Source: Hepsetus odoe
Taxonomy: Eukaryota > Chordata > Actinopteri > Characiformes > Hepsetidae
Direction of reading: 5' to 3'
Length of the DNA: 64,000 nt
NCBI GenBank assembly: GCA_017165825.1
Contig: CM029376.1
Coordinates: 22,654,432 to 22,718,431 of the forward strand
The translations under genes were made by a program, and so were the position numbers. The notes under the pieces were generated by a model, which made no database searches, had not been told where the DNA came from, and was given only the letters and a program-made list of their open reading frames with translations. Of this stretch, positions 55,058-64,000 are shown piece by piece. Each line of letters starts with the position of its first letter. The stretch's first letter is position 1.

Positions 55058-55333
55058 TTTTTCCGCAGTCTAACAGTTAAATCTCATGCTGTAAACCCGA
55101 GTTGTCAGGAATGAAGAGCCCATCCTGCTGTCCATTGGCTCGGGCTGTATTGTTCACAGACGCAGCTTTCCACACCAACCCGCACAAAACATACAAGGCC
55201 ATGGAGTTGGGAGTACATGAATGACAAACAGAAGAAACAAAACTACAAGACCCAGGAAGCGCATTAGCTTCACTGGGACGCTGTGATTGGTCAGTTCACG
55301 GCAGAGCGCGTCACGTGACCGGGAGACTTGGAG
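55058..55333. promoter_or_regulatory. Putative bidirectional dock4/znf277 promoter
   Basis: This 276-bp interval separates the dock4 start codon from the candidate znf277 start. It contains two CCAAT boxes seen as ATTGG (55132-55138 and 55286-55290) and a palindromic GTCACGTGAC E-box (55310-55319) of the USF/TFEB class. There is a local rise in CpG and no obvious TATA box. This fits a divergent housekeeping-type promoter; function is inferred. Confidence 0.6.
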
Positions 55334-55403
55334 ATGGCTGCCTTGATGGAGAGCGCAGAGTTGGGGGGCAGGAAGATAGATATTCAATTCCACTCACATT
55401 GCA
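55334..55403 (+). CDS. znf277: Candidate znf277 exon 1 (end uncertain)
   Basis: An ATG in GAGATGGCTGCC context starts MAALMESAELGGRKIDIQFH, 277 nt from the dock4 start codon and pointing the other way. Position, promoter context and the MAA start suit the first exon of znf277. No good GT donor in the needed phase (1) is visible. The only phase-1 candidate I found is a GC donor (CATT|GCAAGT) near 55403, which is weak. The true exon could end elsewhere or start in another place before 59632. Confidence 0.3.
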
Positions 55404-55424
55404 AGTTTATTACTCCCATTTAAC

Positions 55425-55540
55425 CTGCCAGTGTTTAAAACTCACTCTGCCTGTCCTCTGTCGGACTGTTAAAGCTCGTTTAATCTGCCAGTGATGAAAA
55501 CTAACTCATTCCATTCTGCCGGACTGCTAATGTCTGTTCA
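55425..55540. repeat. 60-bp imperfect tandem duplication
   Basis: CTGCCAGTGTTTAAAACTCA at 55425 and CTGCCAGTGATGAAAACTAA at 55485 start two copies that stay alignable through TCGGACTGTTAA and CCGGACTGCTAA. It lies just downstream of the putative znf277 first exon. Confidence 0.75.
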
Positions 55541-55567
55541 GAGACAGAGACAGAGACAGAGACAGAC

Positions 55568-55601
<34 letters not shown>

Positions 55602-55663
55602 GGAAGGTGAGGTGGTGGTGGCCGGAGGTTGTGGGAATGTGTGAGATAGAGAGTGGAGAGCAG

Positions 55664-55703
<40 letters not shown>

Positions 55704-55744
55704 ACAGGGCTAAGACCAGTAGTGAGTGTGAGAGTGGAGAGCAG

Positions 55745-55782
<38 letters not shown>
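55540..55782. repeat. (GACA)n and duplicated (GT)n block
   Basis: GAGACA/GACAGACA repeats at 55540-55600 are followed by two copies of a unit of about 85 bp. Each contains GAGAGTGGAGAGCAGAT, a (GT)16-20 tract and CTAAGACCAGTAGT (55645-55725 and 55730-55805). Confidence 0.85.
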
Positions 55783-55789
<7 letters not shown>

Positions 55790-55849
55790 CTAAGACCAGT
55801 AGTAAGAGTGTGAGAGTGAGACAGCATGTGCCAGGGCTACACCAGTAGG

Positions 55850-56072
55850 AGTGTGGAGAGTGGAGTGTGATGTGTCTGTAGAGAGTGGAGTGCAGTTGTG
55901 TGTGTGTGAGAGCTGAGTCCAGTTGTATGTGTGTGAGAGCTGAGTCCAGTTGTGTGTGTGTGTCTGTGAGAGCTGAGTCCAGTTGTGTGTCTGTGTGAGA
56001 GCTGAGTCCAGTTGTATGTGTGTGAGAGCTGAGTCCAGTTGTATGTGTGTGTCTGTGAGAGCTGAGTCCAGT

Positions 56073-56108
<36 letters not shown>

Positions 56109-56480
56109 AGCGGAGTCCAGTTGTGTGTGTGTGTCTGTGAGAGCTGAGTCCAGTTGTGTGTGTGTGTGTGTGTCTGTGAGAGCTGGAGTCCAGCAGCCTA
56201 GTGTGTGTGTGTGTGTTCCGTGAGAGTGAGTCTAAAGGTGTGTGTGTGTGTCTGTGAGAGCTGGAGTCTGTGTTGTGTGTGTGTGTGTGTGTGTCTGTGA
56301 GAGCTGAGTCCAGTTGTGTGTGTGTGGTGTGTCTGTGAGAGCTGAGTCCAGTTGTGTGTGTGTGTGTGTCTGTGAGAGCTGAGTCCAGTTGTGTGTGTGT
56401 GTGTGTGTATAGTAGGAGTGCTGCTGAGTACAGTTGTTGTGTGTGTGTGTGTGTGAGAGCTGAGTCCAGTTGTGTGTGTG
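55850..56480. repeat. GT-rich minisatellite, about 16 units
   Basis: Units of 28-48 bp built as GAGAGCTGAGTCCAGTT followed by a variable (GT)n and often TCTGT. I count 15 GAGTCCAG-type cores between 55911 and 56470. The minus-strand 215-residue frame is a translation of this repeat. Confidence 0.92.
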
Positions 56481-57407
56481 TCACTGCCGTGATGTCAGTG
56501 TATAATCAGATATTCAGGTTGATGTCTGACACACTGCTGTTACCGTGGACACTCTGACTGTCGCTGAATTGTAGTCGAGCAAGAATTCCCGGCTCCTGAT
56601 CAGCTCTCCATGGACTCAGACCAGCTGATTAAACGTCTACAATCAGTCCTGCATCTTTAGACGAAACCTGATATCAGACTGGCCCACAGCGGACTGGATC
56701 CTGTAAAGTTTTGGAGCACTAGTTGGACGTTAGTGTTTGGTTCATTTTTGGTGTCCTAAACTGGGGTTTAAACCCCGGGTGAAGGCTCCCCTTAACTTAC
56801 ATGCATGTGTCTGAGGCTTATCTGTGGAGAAGCTTTAATGTGTGTTGGCAAGATCAGCCTTGATTTCTCAAAAAACAAAGTGATAATTAGATGTAACTTC
56901 TTACTAAATCAGTTTAGTGACTCTGTTCCAAGTTGACTGATGAACATGGTGTTCAGAGCTCATTATAAAGCCATGCTCAGCAGTCTGATCACTCTCCCCA
57001 AGGTGAGCTACTGGAACTCATTATCTTTGTGTTAGCACACCAGCAGCATCTCACCATTTTCACGTAATTGCATGCATATGATTGCAGACGATCCCAGCCA
57101 GAGTGACTTACAGTAAGTTGTGTTAAAGGTGTAGACAAATCTTAAGGTGTGCTAAGAACTCGTTTGTGTTCTGGGAGGGGGGTGCAGTGCAAGTGAACCC
57201 TGATGGGCTAACGTGCTACAATGCAAGAACTATTCACAAGTAAAGGAGCTTAAAGAAGGAAAACTTGGTCACCTTCTTCCACTACTCTATGGTTCACTTC
57301 TGATTCTCCTGAGTCCATGATTGGACGCTTTAGGCACGGGACAGGGACAGCACGGGTGGACGGACTGAAGCTGTGATGAGGTCCAGATGGACGAGTTTGG
57401 ATGCACG
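56481..57407. other. Presumed znf277 intron 1, 56.5-57.4 kb
   Basis: Mostly unrecognised. A fish-repeat fragment (CAGAGTGACTTACAGTAAG) lies at 57087-57117. The candidate exon at 56940 is listed separately. Confidence 0.5.
56940..57002 (+). other. Candidate alternative 5' exon
   Basis: A short open frame MNMVFRAHYKAMLSSLITLP ends in AAG|GTGAGC, a strong donor, with an in-frame stop just upstream. It lies in the presumed first intron of znf277, but its phase (0) does not fit exon 2. I do not recognise the peptide. It could be the first exon of an unrelated small gene or chance. Confidence 0.15.
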
Positions 57408-57596
57408 GTGAAAGTGAAAGTGATTACACTGTGAATACGCCGTGAACCACCACAAAATTCTTTCCCTGCTTTTAACCTATACAACCCCCTGTAGCAAGGG
57501 GCAGCCATATCCAGCGCCTGGGGAGCAGCGATGGGGATGGTACCTTGCTCAAGGGCACCTCAGGGCCCGGAATTCAATCCCACAACCTTCGAGGCC
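57408..57596 (-). mobile_element. tRNA-derived SINE, decayed head
   Basis: GTGAAAGTGAAAGTGATTAC tail, GTGAACCACCACAAAATTCT, CCTGTAGCAAGGGGCAGCCA, GGTACCTTGCTCAAGGGCAC; the head is cut after CACAACCTTCGAGGCC. Confidence 0.87.
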
Positions 57597-58539
57597 TTTT
57601 TAAAATCGCTTAAATACTCTCGTCCATTTTACTGCTTCTGAAACATCAAGAGCTGGCTGTTCACTGCCTGCCAGTGCTCTTCATTTCACCTGTCAGTGAA
57701 GATACATGTCTGCTGTGGAGAATATGAGAGGTGTGCTTATGAATGAGAACGAGGGATTAAAAATGAGTGTGAGGCCTGAAGGAGAGAAGTGTTTGTGAGA
57801 TTATGGGGGTCAATATGAAAAGTGTGTGTGTGGGACTGGGTCGACACAGCAACCCTCCGCTGCTCTCGCTTCATTGAAAATGCAGAGCTCAACACTCGTA
57901 GTAAGAGGAGTGAGAGCAGCGGGGCTTTATTCATCGTGGATGAATCATCATCTCTGGTCATTGCTAAGGCTCAGTTTGAAGTGGGAGAGGACTATAGAGT
58001 GCAATAACAAAGGAAACTGACTTTTTTTTTTTTTTTTTTTTTTAATCTCCCCCAGGAGATGACATCAGGGTTTGAATCACACGTGAATCATAAGCTTGTT
58101 TGTGACCATTTGATGCCCATGCTGTACAATCCTGCAGCAACTGTGGTGTCAGAAGTGTGATGCATTCACATATGTGAAGTGCAACAATAACTGTAGGCCC
58201 AGATTTGTTTCGATCTGTTTCGTCAGCAGAAAAAACCCTTGTGATGTTAAAAAAAAAGACTTGTTTTGCTGTTTCTTCTCTTCTCTCTCCCGCCCCTCTC
58301 CTCTCAACTCTGATCGCCCAGATCCCCTTAAGCTCTGTTGAATCACCAGAATTCGCTAATCAAAACCAATCGACAACCCAGTTTAGTGCTGCTTTCCGAA
58401 GCTAGAGTCTTTTATTTGGTGCAACAATATGATTATGGTCTTATTTTATTGATTTATTTTTATTTTTGTGAGAAAGGTATTGTTCAAGAAGGGCCGTGAC
58501 CATGAACTTTATTCTTTCATTTCCAGGCTATACAAGCAT
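57597..58539. other. Presumed znf277 intron 1, 57.6-58.5 kb
   Basis: A T-homopolymer of about 23 at 58021-58043. No gene or element recognised. Confidence 0.5.
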
Positions 58540-58771
58540 GGGGCAGCAGTGTCCTAGTGACTAGGGACGAGGCCCCTGGATCAGAAGATCGTGGCTTTGA
58601 ATCCCTTACTAATAGGTTGACATGAGGTACCCTTGAGCAAGGTAGCCGTCCCCATCACTGCTCCCCGGGCCCTTTAAATAGCTGCCCCTGCTGCACTTGT
58701 GTGTCTGGGTGAAATGCAGAGGTAGCACGTCGTTGTGTCTCCCTATGTGCATCATGAAGAATGATCATTTT
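58540..58771 (+). mobile_element. tRNA-derived SINE
   Basis: GGGGCAGCAGTGTCCTAGTG head, CTTTGAATCCC B box, GGTACCCTTGAGCAAGGTAG, CTCCCCGGGCCCTTTAAATA and GTGAAATGCAGAGGTAGCAC. The hexamer tail is not visible. Confidence 0.87.
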
Positions 58772-59631
58772 ATTAATGATGGTATCTCCGCGTCGTTCGA
58801 ATGCTGAAGTCCAGACAACAACCTCTAATCAACACCCCGGTTAAGCCTGTCGTCCACCAACCCCTCCTGTTTCCTCACTTCTTTCATTGCAAAAGTGATA
58901 AATGGTCATTTTCCTTCAGATTCTATTCAAAATATTAATAGGAAATTGAATGATGACCCGAGTGTATTTTCACATCCCGAAAAGCATGGTTTGATGCGAT
59001 GTACCACAGTGCACTTCACTTCTGAGTGTTTTACCAATCACGGAAACAGAAGACGACTGTAGCTGTGTCTCGGTTCCGGAGCTGCATCCTTCAAAGGCTG
59101 CACTCGAAGCCAGAATCTTTCGCAGCACCACAACTAGATTGTCCTTTTTCAAAAGGACCTTATAAAGCGGCTGTTCCATTTTTCAGGTCTGTAGCTAGTT
59201 TGTTCATTCCTGTGGTGCTAGCTGCATCTGCCAAGCTTGCTAGGCAACAGGAGTGATGCCTCATGATGCAGATTGTGACGCAAATAGGAAATCCTCCGTC
59301 GACGAGGCTCTTTAACGTACGGTTCAGAGTCCGATGCCACACCATCGTAGACCATGTTCTTCAAAGGACGCAGATTCTGACAGATGTTGAGTTTGCACTG
59401 AAGGGCTGTGGTTTTACATCGTGTTAATCAGGTGTTGCAACTGAATGTGTTAAAAAGGCTTAGAGTTCTTGCCAATGATGGTCCAACATAAAAGATCGAT
59501 GCGTTATTTAATTTAAGATAAAGGATAACTGATCTGATTCCCCGTTTTGCACACATCAAGCCTTATGAAATGAGAAGCCCATTCTGCAGACTGGAACTCC
59601 TCTAAGTTCTCATGGCCTCTTTCTCTTCCAG
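58772..59631. other. znf277 intron 1, exon 2-proximal part
   Basis: No repeat recognised. Both strands carry short open frames without family match. Confidence 0.5.
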
Positions 59632-59842
59632 GTGGGCAGGATTGTATTTTGGAGCCGCTGTGCTTTCCTGAGAAGCTGACCGCTGGCGTTAGCCTGGTCT
59701 CCTCGGACGGAAGCTGCCCGGTGAACTGTGTGCTTTGCTCACACGCGGCTCCTCTCTCAGATAAGGACCAGCTCCTGAAGCACCTGGTGCTGGACCATAA
59801 ACTGGTCATCGCTGACATCAGACTCATTGCTGACCTCCCAAA
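59632..59842 (+). CDS. znf277: znf277 exon 2, zinc finger 1
   Basis: Opens GQDCILEPLCFPEKLTAGVS and holds the first finger, CVLCSHAAPLSDKDQLLKHL with a following DH, then LVIADIRLIADLPK. The acceptor is CTTCCAG|GT and the donor AA|GTATGA. The frame requires exon 1 to end in phase 1, unless a second AG at 59638-59639 is used. Confidence 0.93.
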
Positions 59843-62800
59843 GTATGAGCTTTTCGATCTCTAGTATGATCAGGAACCTCTGCCTTTTTTCAAAACATCA
59901 TCTGTCCTCCACCTACATTTTATTTTATTTCTGCCCTTTTTTTATCCCATTTCACATTTTCTTTGCCTTTATTAAATCTTATTAAAACATTTGTGCCAAA
60001 AGGGTTGATCATATTGAAGTTAATTAACTAAGTTATGGGTATTTTTTTTCGCTGATTCTTCCAGATCTAATTCATCCATGTCTAATGTTCATGTGTAATG
60101 CCTACTTTTATAATGGCAGTAATGCTAAAGTCAGAGAGAACATTGATATAACTGTTGGATTTTTAGTACAATGGCTTATTATCTGTAGTTTTTCGATGCT
60201 GTACTGCAATTAGAAAAAAGATTCCTGTTCTGTTGCAGGTACATGCTTTATTGGAAACAAAGGTTTACAGAGCAACCCATCACAGACTTCTGCAGCGTTA
60301 TTAAGACTAATTCTGAAGGTCCTGCTGGTAAGACAGATTGGTTTTGATCTCACAGGATGGATATTTTGTGGCTGATAAAAAGGGAGGATGACTGATCAAA
60401 TCATATCATGCATCATTTTGCAGTTTGGATTTTTAAAAATCTTAAATCGATTGCATGAAACACTCAATGTTTGTCATAATAAACCTCTCCAATTTTTTTC
60501 ACATGTTAAAATCTCCTGAAACGCTTGTGTCCATATGTCACTGATTATATAAAAAAGGTCTTCTAGTCACATTTTTATATTTAGTATAATTCCAAGAATT
60601 AAACCGAAAAAATCTTGTTCAGTCACACCCACTAAATTGAACACATTTCTGCTGGAGATTTCAGAGAGCTTGCCTGCCCGTCTCAGTATTTGTATTTTGA
60701 AATGTATGGTCATGTTGTAGAGCTGCAAGAGAACTACTTTCTCCTGTGTGACGTTCTGCCTGAAGACCGCATCCTACGAGAGCAACTCCAGCAGAAACGA
60801 CTGGTGCGTGATCACTGTTCCTCAACACACTGACCCAAACACCCACCCAGCCATGTGTGAGAGAAGCTGACAACGTTACATCGAAACTGTTTTATGCTGC
60901 TTCGGAGCCTCATGTTGACACCCATACGACTGTGATGCTTTTTACACGAGTAATGTATTGATTTAGTCAGTCAAGTACCGACTGAATGTTCATCATCATA
61001 ACAGACCATTGCTCCCAACAGTAGCTCTGTCTCTTAGCGTGATGTAATTTTTGTGTACAAAATGAGTATAGCACTTTGTTTGACTGTGATACCAGTGAAA
61101 ATCTCCCTGGGTAAGGTGTTTATTTACTTATTTATTTTCCAAAAGAAATAGAATATTTATATTCATGCATTAATACGTTTGAGGAAAATCGGTTCTCAGA
61201 AAAAATAATGATTCTTTTAAAAACACACACGCAATTCTCATGTGATATTTGCCCATTAATTTGGTCAATATTGTGTGTCTGGTCGGTCTTATGAAAGCGA
61301 TTAATAACGCGCATGCTGAGAAGCCCAAGTTCCCTCTCATATTGTTTCTGTGGGATATAATGAGTCAACATCATCATTTCGCACACATCTCCGGGAAAAT
61401 CTGCGATAGTGGTTGCTAAGCAACCTGAATTCCCAGCACCGCCGCAGCCTGTGCTGCAGCACGGCGACCAGCTGCTCAACAGTGCTGCTGTGACCTTCCT
61501 CAGACGGTCGCTCCGATATGCACAGACAAATCTACAGCCGCCGATGTTTAATTACACAAGTTCTTTCTGACCTGCATGCTAATGAATACAAAAAAGGTAG
61601 ATATAGTTGTGGAAACACCAAGTTTTCAAGAAAATTACTCTTACCAGTTTAATAACTCATGCCATTGAGGCGTTTTGCACATAAAAAATTTTGAATTTTG
61701 ACTTTTTTTTTTTATTTGACAAAAAATGCATTTCTTTTCTCAAATTGACCTTAATTCATTGTCTGTTGCATGTTTTTACGGTGGGTTTGATGACTTTGTG
61801 GTGTGTTTTGAACAGGAAGAGGTTCTTGAGCAGCAGCAAAAGGAAAGAGATGATGCTAGTTTCCAGCGAACCTGCATGTTCTGCAATGAGGAATTTACTG
61901 GAAACAGGTGAGGATGTTCATGCAGGCTGGATACCTCCCGAGAGTTTGGCTTCAACATATATCCTCAGTGCAAAATATTGATCAACACATAAGCTTGTCC
62001 TAAGCGTTATCGATATCAAAGCCACTTATGAAGCTTAATTAGAGATGTTTGTCCCTTTTCCTGGCCGTAGGTCCCTGCTGCTCAACCACATGGCCAGAGA
62101 GCACTCGTTCAGCATCGGCTTGCCGGACAACATCGTCTATTGCGCAGAGTTCCTTGATACACTGGAGAGGAAGCTGGACAAGTAAGCTGAACACACATCT
62201 ACAGCTTCAGTGGAAATAGAAGCAAACATTGAGAACAGCACCCTCCCTTGGCAGCTGACTTCTGTCTTGAAAAGCGAGCTTTCAGAGCAGCACAGATTCC
62301 AAAAAATGATACTTTTTCTCCCAATCTCTTGGTTTTGACAGCTTGCAGTGCCTCTACTGTGAGAAAGTATTTCGAGACAAAACGACATTAAAAGATCACA
62401 TGCGGAAAAAGCAGCACAGACGGATAAATGGCAACAATCATGACTACGACCGCTTCTATGTCATCAATTACTTGGTAAAGTTGTGTTTTTTGTTGTCACA
62501 GGTCACATTTAAGGGCAAAACATTACACTTATATGAAGTACAGATATAGACCAGAGATTCATTTCTGCAAATGATGATGCTCGGCGACGCAGCAACAGAA
62601 AGATCTGGACATTTTACTCACAAGTTGTTGTGGCTTCACATGGGCAAACTTTGTTACCTCTATATGAGTATTCAGAGCTACCTAACGCACAAAGCCACAA
62701 AATGACTCACAAATCCTTCTTTTAACCACAATTCACAGCAAAACTGATACAAGCAAGTATTCATTAGGATTCTCAAATCATGTGGGTCTTGGATGTGTTT

Positions 62801-63968
62801 AACAGCAAACACTTAATTGCAAAAAATTCAAATAACCTTTGCACTAAACATGAACATGTTTTCCTCAAAAACATGCATTCGTGCTTGTTAGGTGTCCACT
62901 GGTCTACTGTGTAATCATCCTAATGACCACCATCTAGCATGTAGAGCTGGGCCACCTGGAATGGCTGTCACCAGACACTATGTGGTGGCAGAGCAAAAAA
63001 AAGAAGAAGAAACTTTTTTCGCTCTTATTTAGTCTCTTATTAAAAAACAAGTGTGAAATTTGCAATGGTAATTTTAAAAAGTGCATCCAGGCCACCGGTT
63101 TGATCGAGTGAACAAATGAGTGGAAAGTGAAAGCAGTGAGTGCGGTGTTGCTAATGTGAGCTGTTTGACGCAGGAACTTGGAAAAACCTGGGAGGAGGTT
63201 CTGTCTGAGGATGACCGAGAGCTGCTAGGGGAGGAAGACGAGTAAGGGCATCTGCTACATTTTTTGGGGGTTTTTACTTAATGCTGATGGTTTTATATAC
63301 CAAAACATTTTTCCGACCTCTCTGCATCCAAATAAATACGCCATGTTTGTGACTGGGACTGAAAGACTTTGTAAATGACATCTTTTCCAGTTGGCTGTAG
63401 CGTATTGCCTCTCATTCTAAAAGCAGCCTGGGCTGAGAAATTCATACCTTTATCGTAAGTGGGCGGGGCTGAATCGCTGTGGAAATATGTAAATGCATTA
63501 GGAACATCAAACAAAAATCAGTCAATTGAAACCAGACTGCTTGAACCATTATTTTCATTTCTTACATGGACTGTGTAGACAGGATGGTATATTTAGAAAC
63601 GTTAATAATGTTATTTCACAGCGACTGGTCAGACTGGCAGGCTCACCCACTGTATGCCGTATGTCTGTTCTGTGAGCAGCAGGAGGAAACTATGGAGAAG
63701 ATCTACACTCACATGCAGGTTAGAATCCCATCGTACAGCATTATGGATTAAAATTGTGATTCTGCCTGAGACCGGCACGTTAAAGAGGGAGCAAAGATGA
63801 TGAACAGCTCTATAATTTGATGAAACTGGATTATAACACGTAATACTTACTGTTTTAGGAATTTCTTTCAGTCTGGTTTTGGAATCTGACAATGTTGACT
63901 TTTTTAACCTTTGTTTTTGTTTCAGGAAGTTCATGAATTTGATTTCCACAAACTAAAAACGGATCTCA
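59632..63968 (+). CDS. znf277: znf277, exons 2-10 (gene continues past right edge)
   Basis: Zinc finger protein 277, a C2H2 protein of the nucleus and cytoplasm. In mammals it is reported to bind BMI1/Polycomb and the ribosomal protein uS5/RPS2 (family knowledge). Nine exons join in one frame. They carry four Cys-Cys-His-His units: CVLC...HLVLDH in exon 2, CMFC...HMAREH across exons 5-6, CLYCEKVFRDK...HMRKKQH in exon 7, and CLFC...HMQEVH across exons 9-10. Between them lies the acidic stretch EDDRELLGEEDEDDWSDW. Phase is consistent at all eight junctions. The 3' part, about 130 residues including the last finger, is off the right edge. The gene is head to head with dock4, as in mammals. Confidence 0.95.
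59843..60238 (+). other. znf277 intron 2
   Basis: T-rich intron of about 400 bp, nothing recognised. Confidence 0.6.
60239..60327 (+). CDS. znf277: znf277 exon 3
   Basis: Reads YMLYWKQRFTEQPITDFCSV then IKTNSEGPA. The motif WKxRFTEQPITDFCSVI is strongly conserved in ZNF277. The acceptor is TTGCAG|GT and the donor G|GTAAGA. Confidence 0.94.
60328..60720 (+). other. znf277 intron 3
   Basis: AT-rich intron, nothing recognised. Confidence 0.6.
60721..60803 (+). CDS. znf277: znf277 exon 4
   Basis: Reads ELQENYFLLCDVLPEDRILR then EQLQQKRL, matching the ENYFLLCDVLPEDRILRE signature of the family. The acceptor is GTTGTAG|AG and the donor CTG|GTGCGT. Confidence 0.94.
60804..61815 (+). other. znf277 intron 4, with a CpG-richer patch
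   Basis: The largest confirmed znf277 intron. At 61380-61540 it turns CpG- and GC-rich (CACCGCCGCAGCCTGTGCTG, CAGACGGTCGCTCCGATATG). A 115-residue minus-strand frame covers 61132-61479 but matches nothing I know. It could be a regulatory element. Confidence 0.4.
61816..61907 (+). CDS. znf277: znf277 exon 5, first half of zinc finger 2
   Basis: Reads EEVLEQQQKERDDASFQRTC then MFCNEEFTGN. A glutamine-rich helix precedes the CxxC pair of the second finger. The acceptor is TGAACAG|GA and the donor AG|GTGAGG. The AG joins exon 6 to give arginine. Confidence 0.94.
62071..62181 (+). CDS. znf277: znf277 exon 6, second half of zinc finger 2
   Basis: Reads SLLLNHMAREHSFSIGLPDN then IVYCAEFLDTLERKLD. 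It supplies the two histidines of finger 2, so the finger is split by intron 5. The acceptor is GCCGTAG|GT and the donor AA|GTAAGC. Confidence 0.94.
62342..62474 (+). CDS. znf277: znf277 exon 7, zinc finger 3
   Basis: A complete C2H2 finger, CLYCEKVFRDKTTLKDHMRK and KQH, followed by INGNNHDYDRFYVINYL, the most conserved block of the family. The acceptor is TTGACAG|CT and the donor TTG|GTAAAG. Confidence 0.95.
62475..63173 (+). other. znf277 intron 7
   Basis: About 700 bp of AT-rich intron, nothing recognised. Confidence 0.6.
63174..63241 (+). CDS. znf277: znf277 exon 8, acidic linker
   Basis: A 68-nt exon, ELGKTWEEVLSEDDRELLGE then EDE. The match to ELGKSWEEVQLEDDRELL of mammals fixes it. 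The acceptor is GACGCAG|GA and the donor GA|GTAAGG. Confidence 0.93.
63242..63621 (+). other. znf277 intron 8
   Basis: About 380 bp of intron, nothing recognised. Short minus-strand frames have no support. Confidence 0.6.
63622..63718 (+). CDS. znf277: znf277 exon 9, zinc finger 4 start
   Basis: Reads DWSDWQAHPLYAVCLFCEQQ then EETMEKIYTHMQ, with the CxxC and first histidine of the fourth finger. The acceptor is TTTCACAG|CG and the donor CAG|GTTAGA. Confidence 0.93.
63926..63968 (+). CDS. znf277: znf277 exon 10 (short)
   Basis: Reads EVHEFDFHKLKTDL plus one base and supplies the second histidine of finger 4. The acceptor is TTTCAG|GA. The donor A|GTAAGT is a perfect consensus, so I end the exon at 63968 although the frame stays open to the window end. 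Mammals continue with GLNFYQQVKLV, which is not present after 63968. Confidence 0.85.
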
Positions 63969-64000
63969 GTAAGTATGGCCTGACCGTGAAACCATTCAGG

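Noticed and set aside
55837..56484. 215-residue minus-strand open frame
   Set aside because: Thr-His and TQLDSALT repeats that translate the GT-rich minisatellite.
57087..57117. Micro-exon between ATTGCAG and GTAAGT
   Set aside because: The 25-nt segment GATCCCAGCCAGAGTGACTT is a piece of a common fish interspersed repeat with a chance donor.
61132..61479. 115-residue antisense frame called as a gene
   Set aside because: No family recognised and no clear splice sites or promoter; kept only as a finding.

Overview
The window is nuclear DNA of a ray-finned fish, most likely a teleost. It shows spliced vertebrate genes, heavy (CA)n/(GT)n microsatellite content, a tRNA-derived SINE present in about 22 copies, and relics of DNA transposons and an RTE-like LINE. 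No prokaryotic, viral or organellar gene was seen. Family identification rests on my recall of vertebrate DOCK4 and ZNF277 proteins; no alignment was run.

Layout. Two protein-coding genes lie head to head. On the minus strand, from 55057 leftwards through the left edge, is the 5' part of dock4 (a Rac/Rap guanine-nucleotide exchange factor). I could place 30 consecutive coding exons, all with AG/GT borders and unbroken phase. They give residues 1 to about 1056: the SH3 domain, the helical linker, the DHR1/C2 domain and much of the helical repeat region. The catalytic DHR2 domain lies beyond position 1. Exon 1 is separated from exon 2 by a 21 kb intron (33995-55020) full of SINEs, MITE-like relics, a 39-bp minisatellite and simple repeats. 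On the plus strand, from about 55.3 kb to the right edge, is znf277 (a C2H2 zinc-finger protein). Exons 2 to 10 are clear between 59632 and 63968. Its first exon is only tentatively placed, at 55334. The 276 bp between the two start codons holds two CCAAT boxes and a palindromic GTCACGTGAC E-box, and looks like a shared bidirectional promoter. DOCK4 and ZNF277 are also adjacent in human 7q31, so this is conserved synteny.

Noteworthy structure. Five consecutive dock4 exons (21 to 25) have a (TG)n tract running to within about 0 to 8 nt of the acceptor AG; in exon 21 a 91-nt tract abuts the AG itself. Exon 9 uses a (CT)26-like tract in the same way. A 530-bp polypurine tract lies about 30 nt inside the exon 13 donor. 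Other oddities are a 39-bp minisatellite carrying repeated CRE-like half-palindromes, a 9-copy array built from a transposon-end-like motif, a 600-bp GT-rich minisatellite behind the bidirectional promoter, and nested SINE insertions in a Tc1-like relic.

I found no new multi-gene system. The features most worth testing are the dinucleotide-repeat acceptors, the candidate cryptic exon at 38798-38844 and the candidate alternative first exon at 56940-57002.
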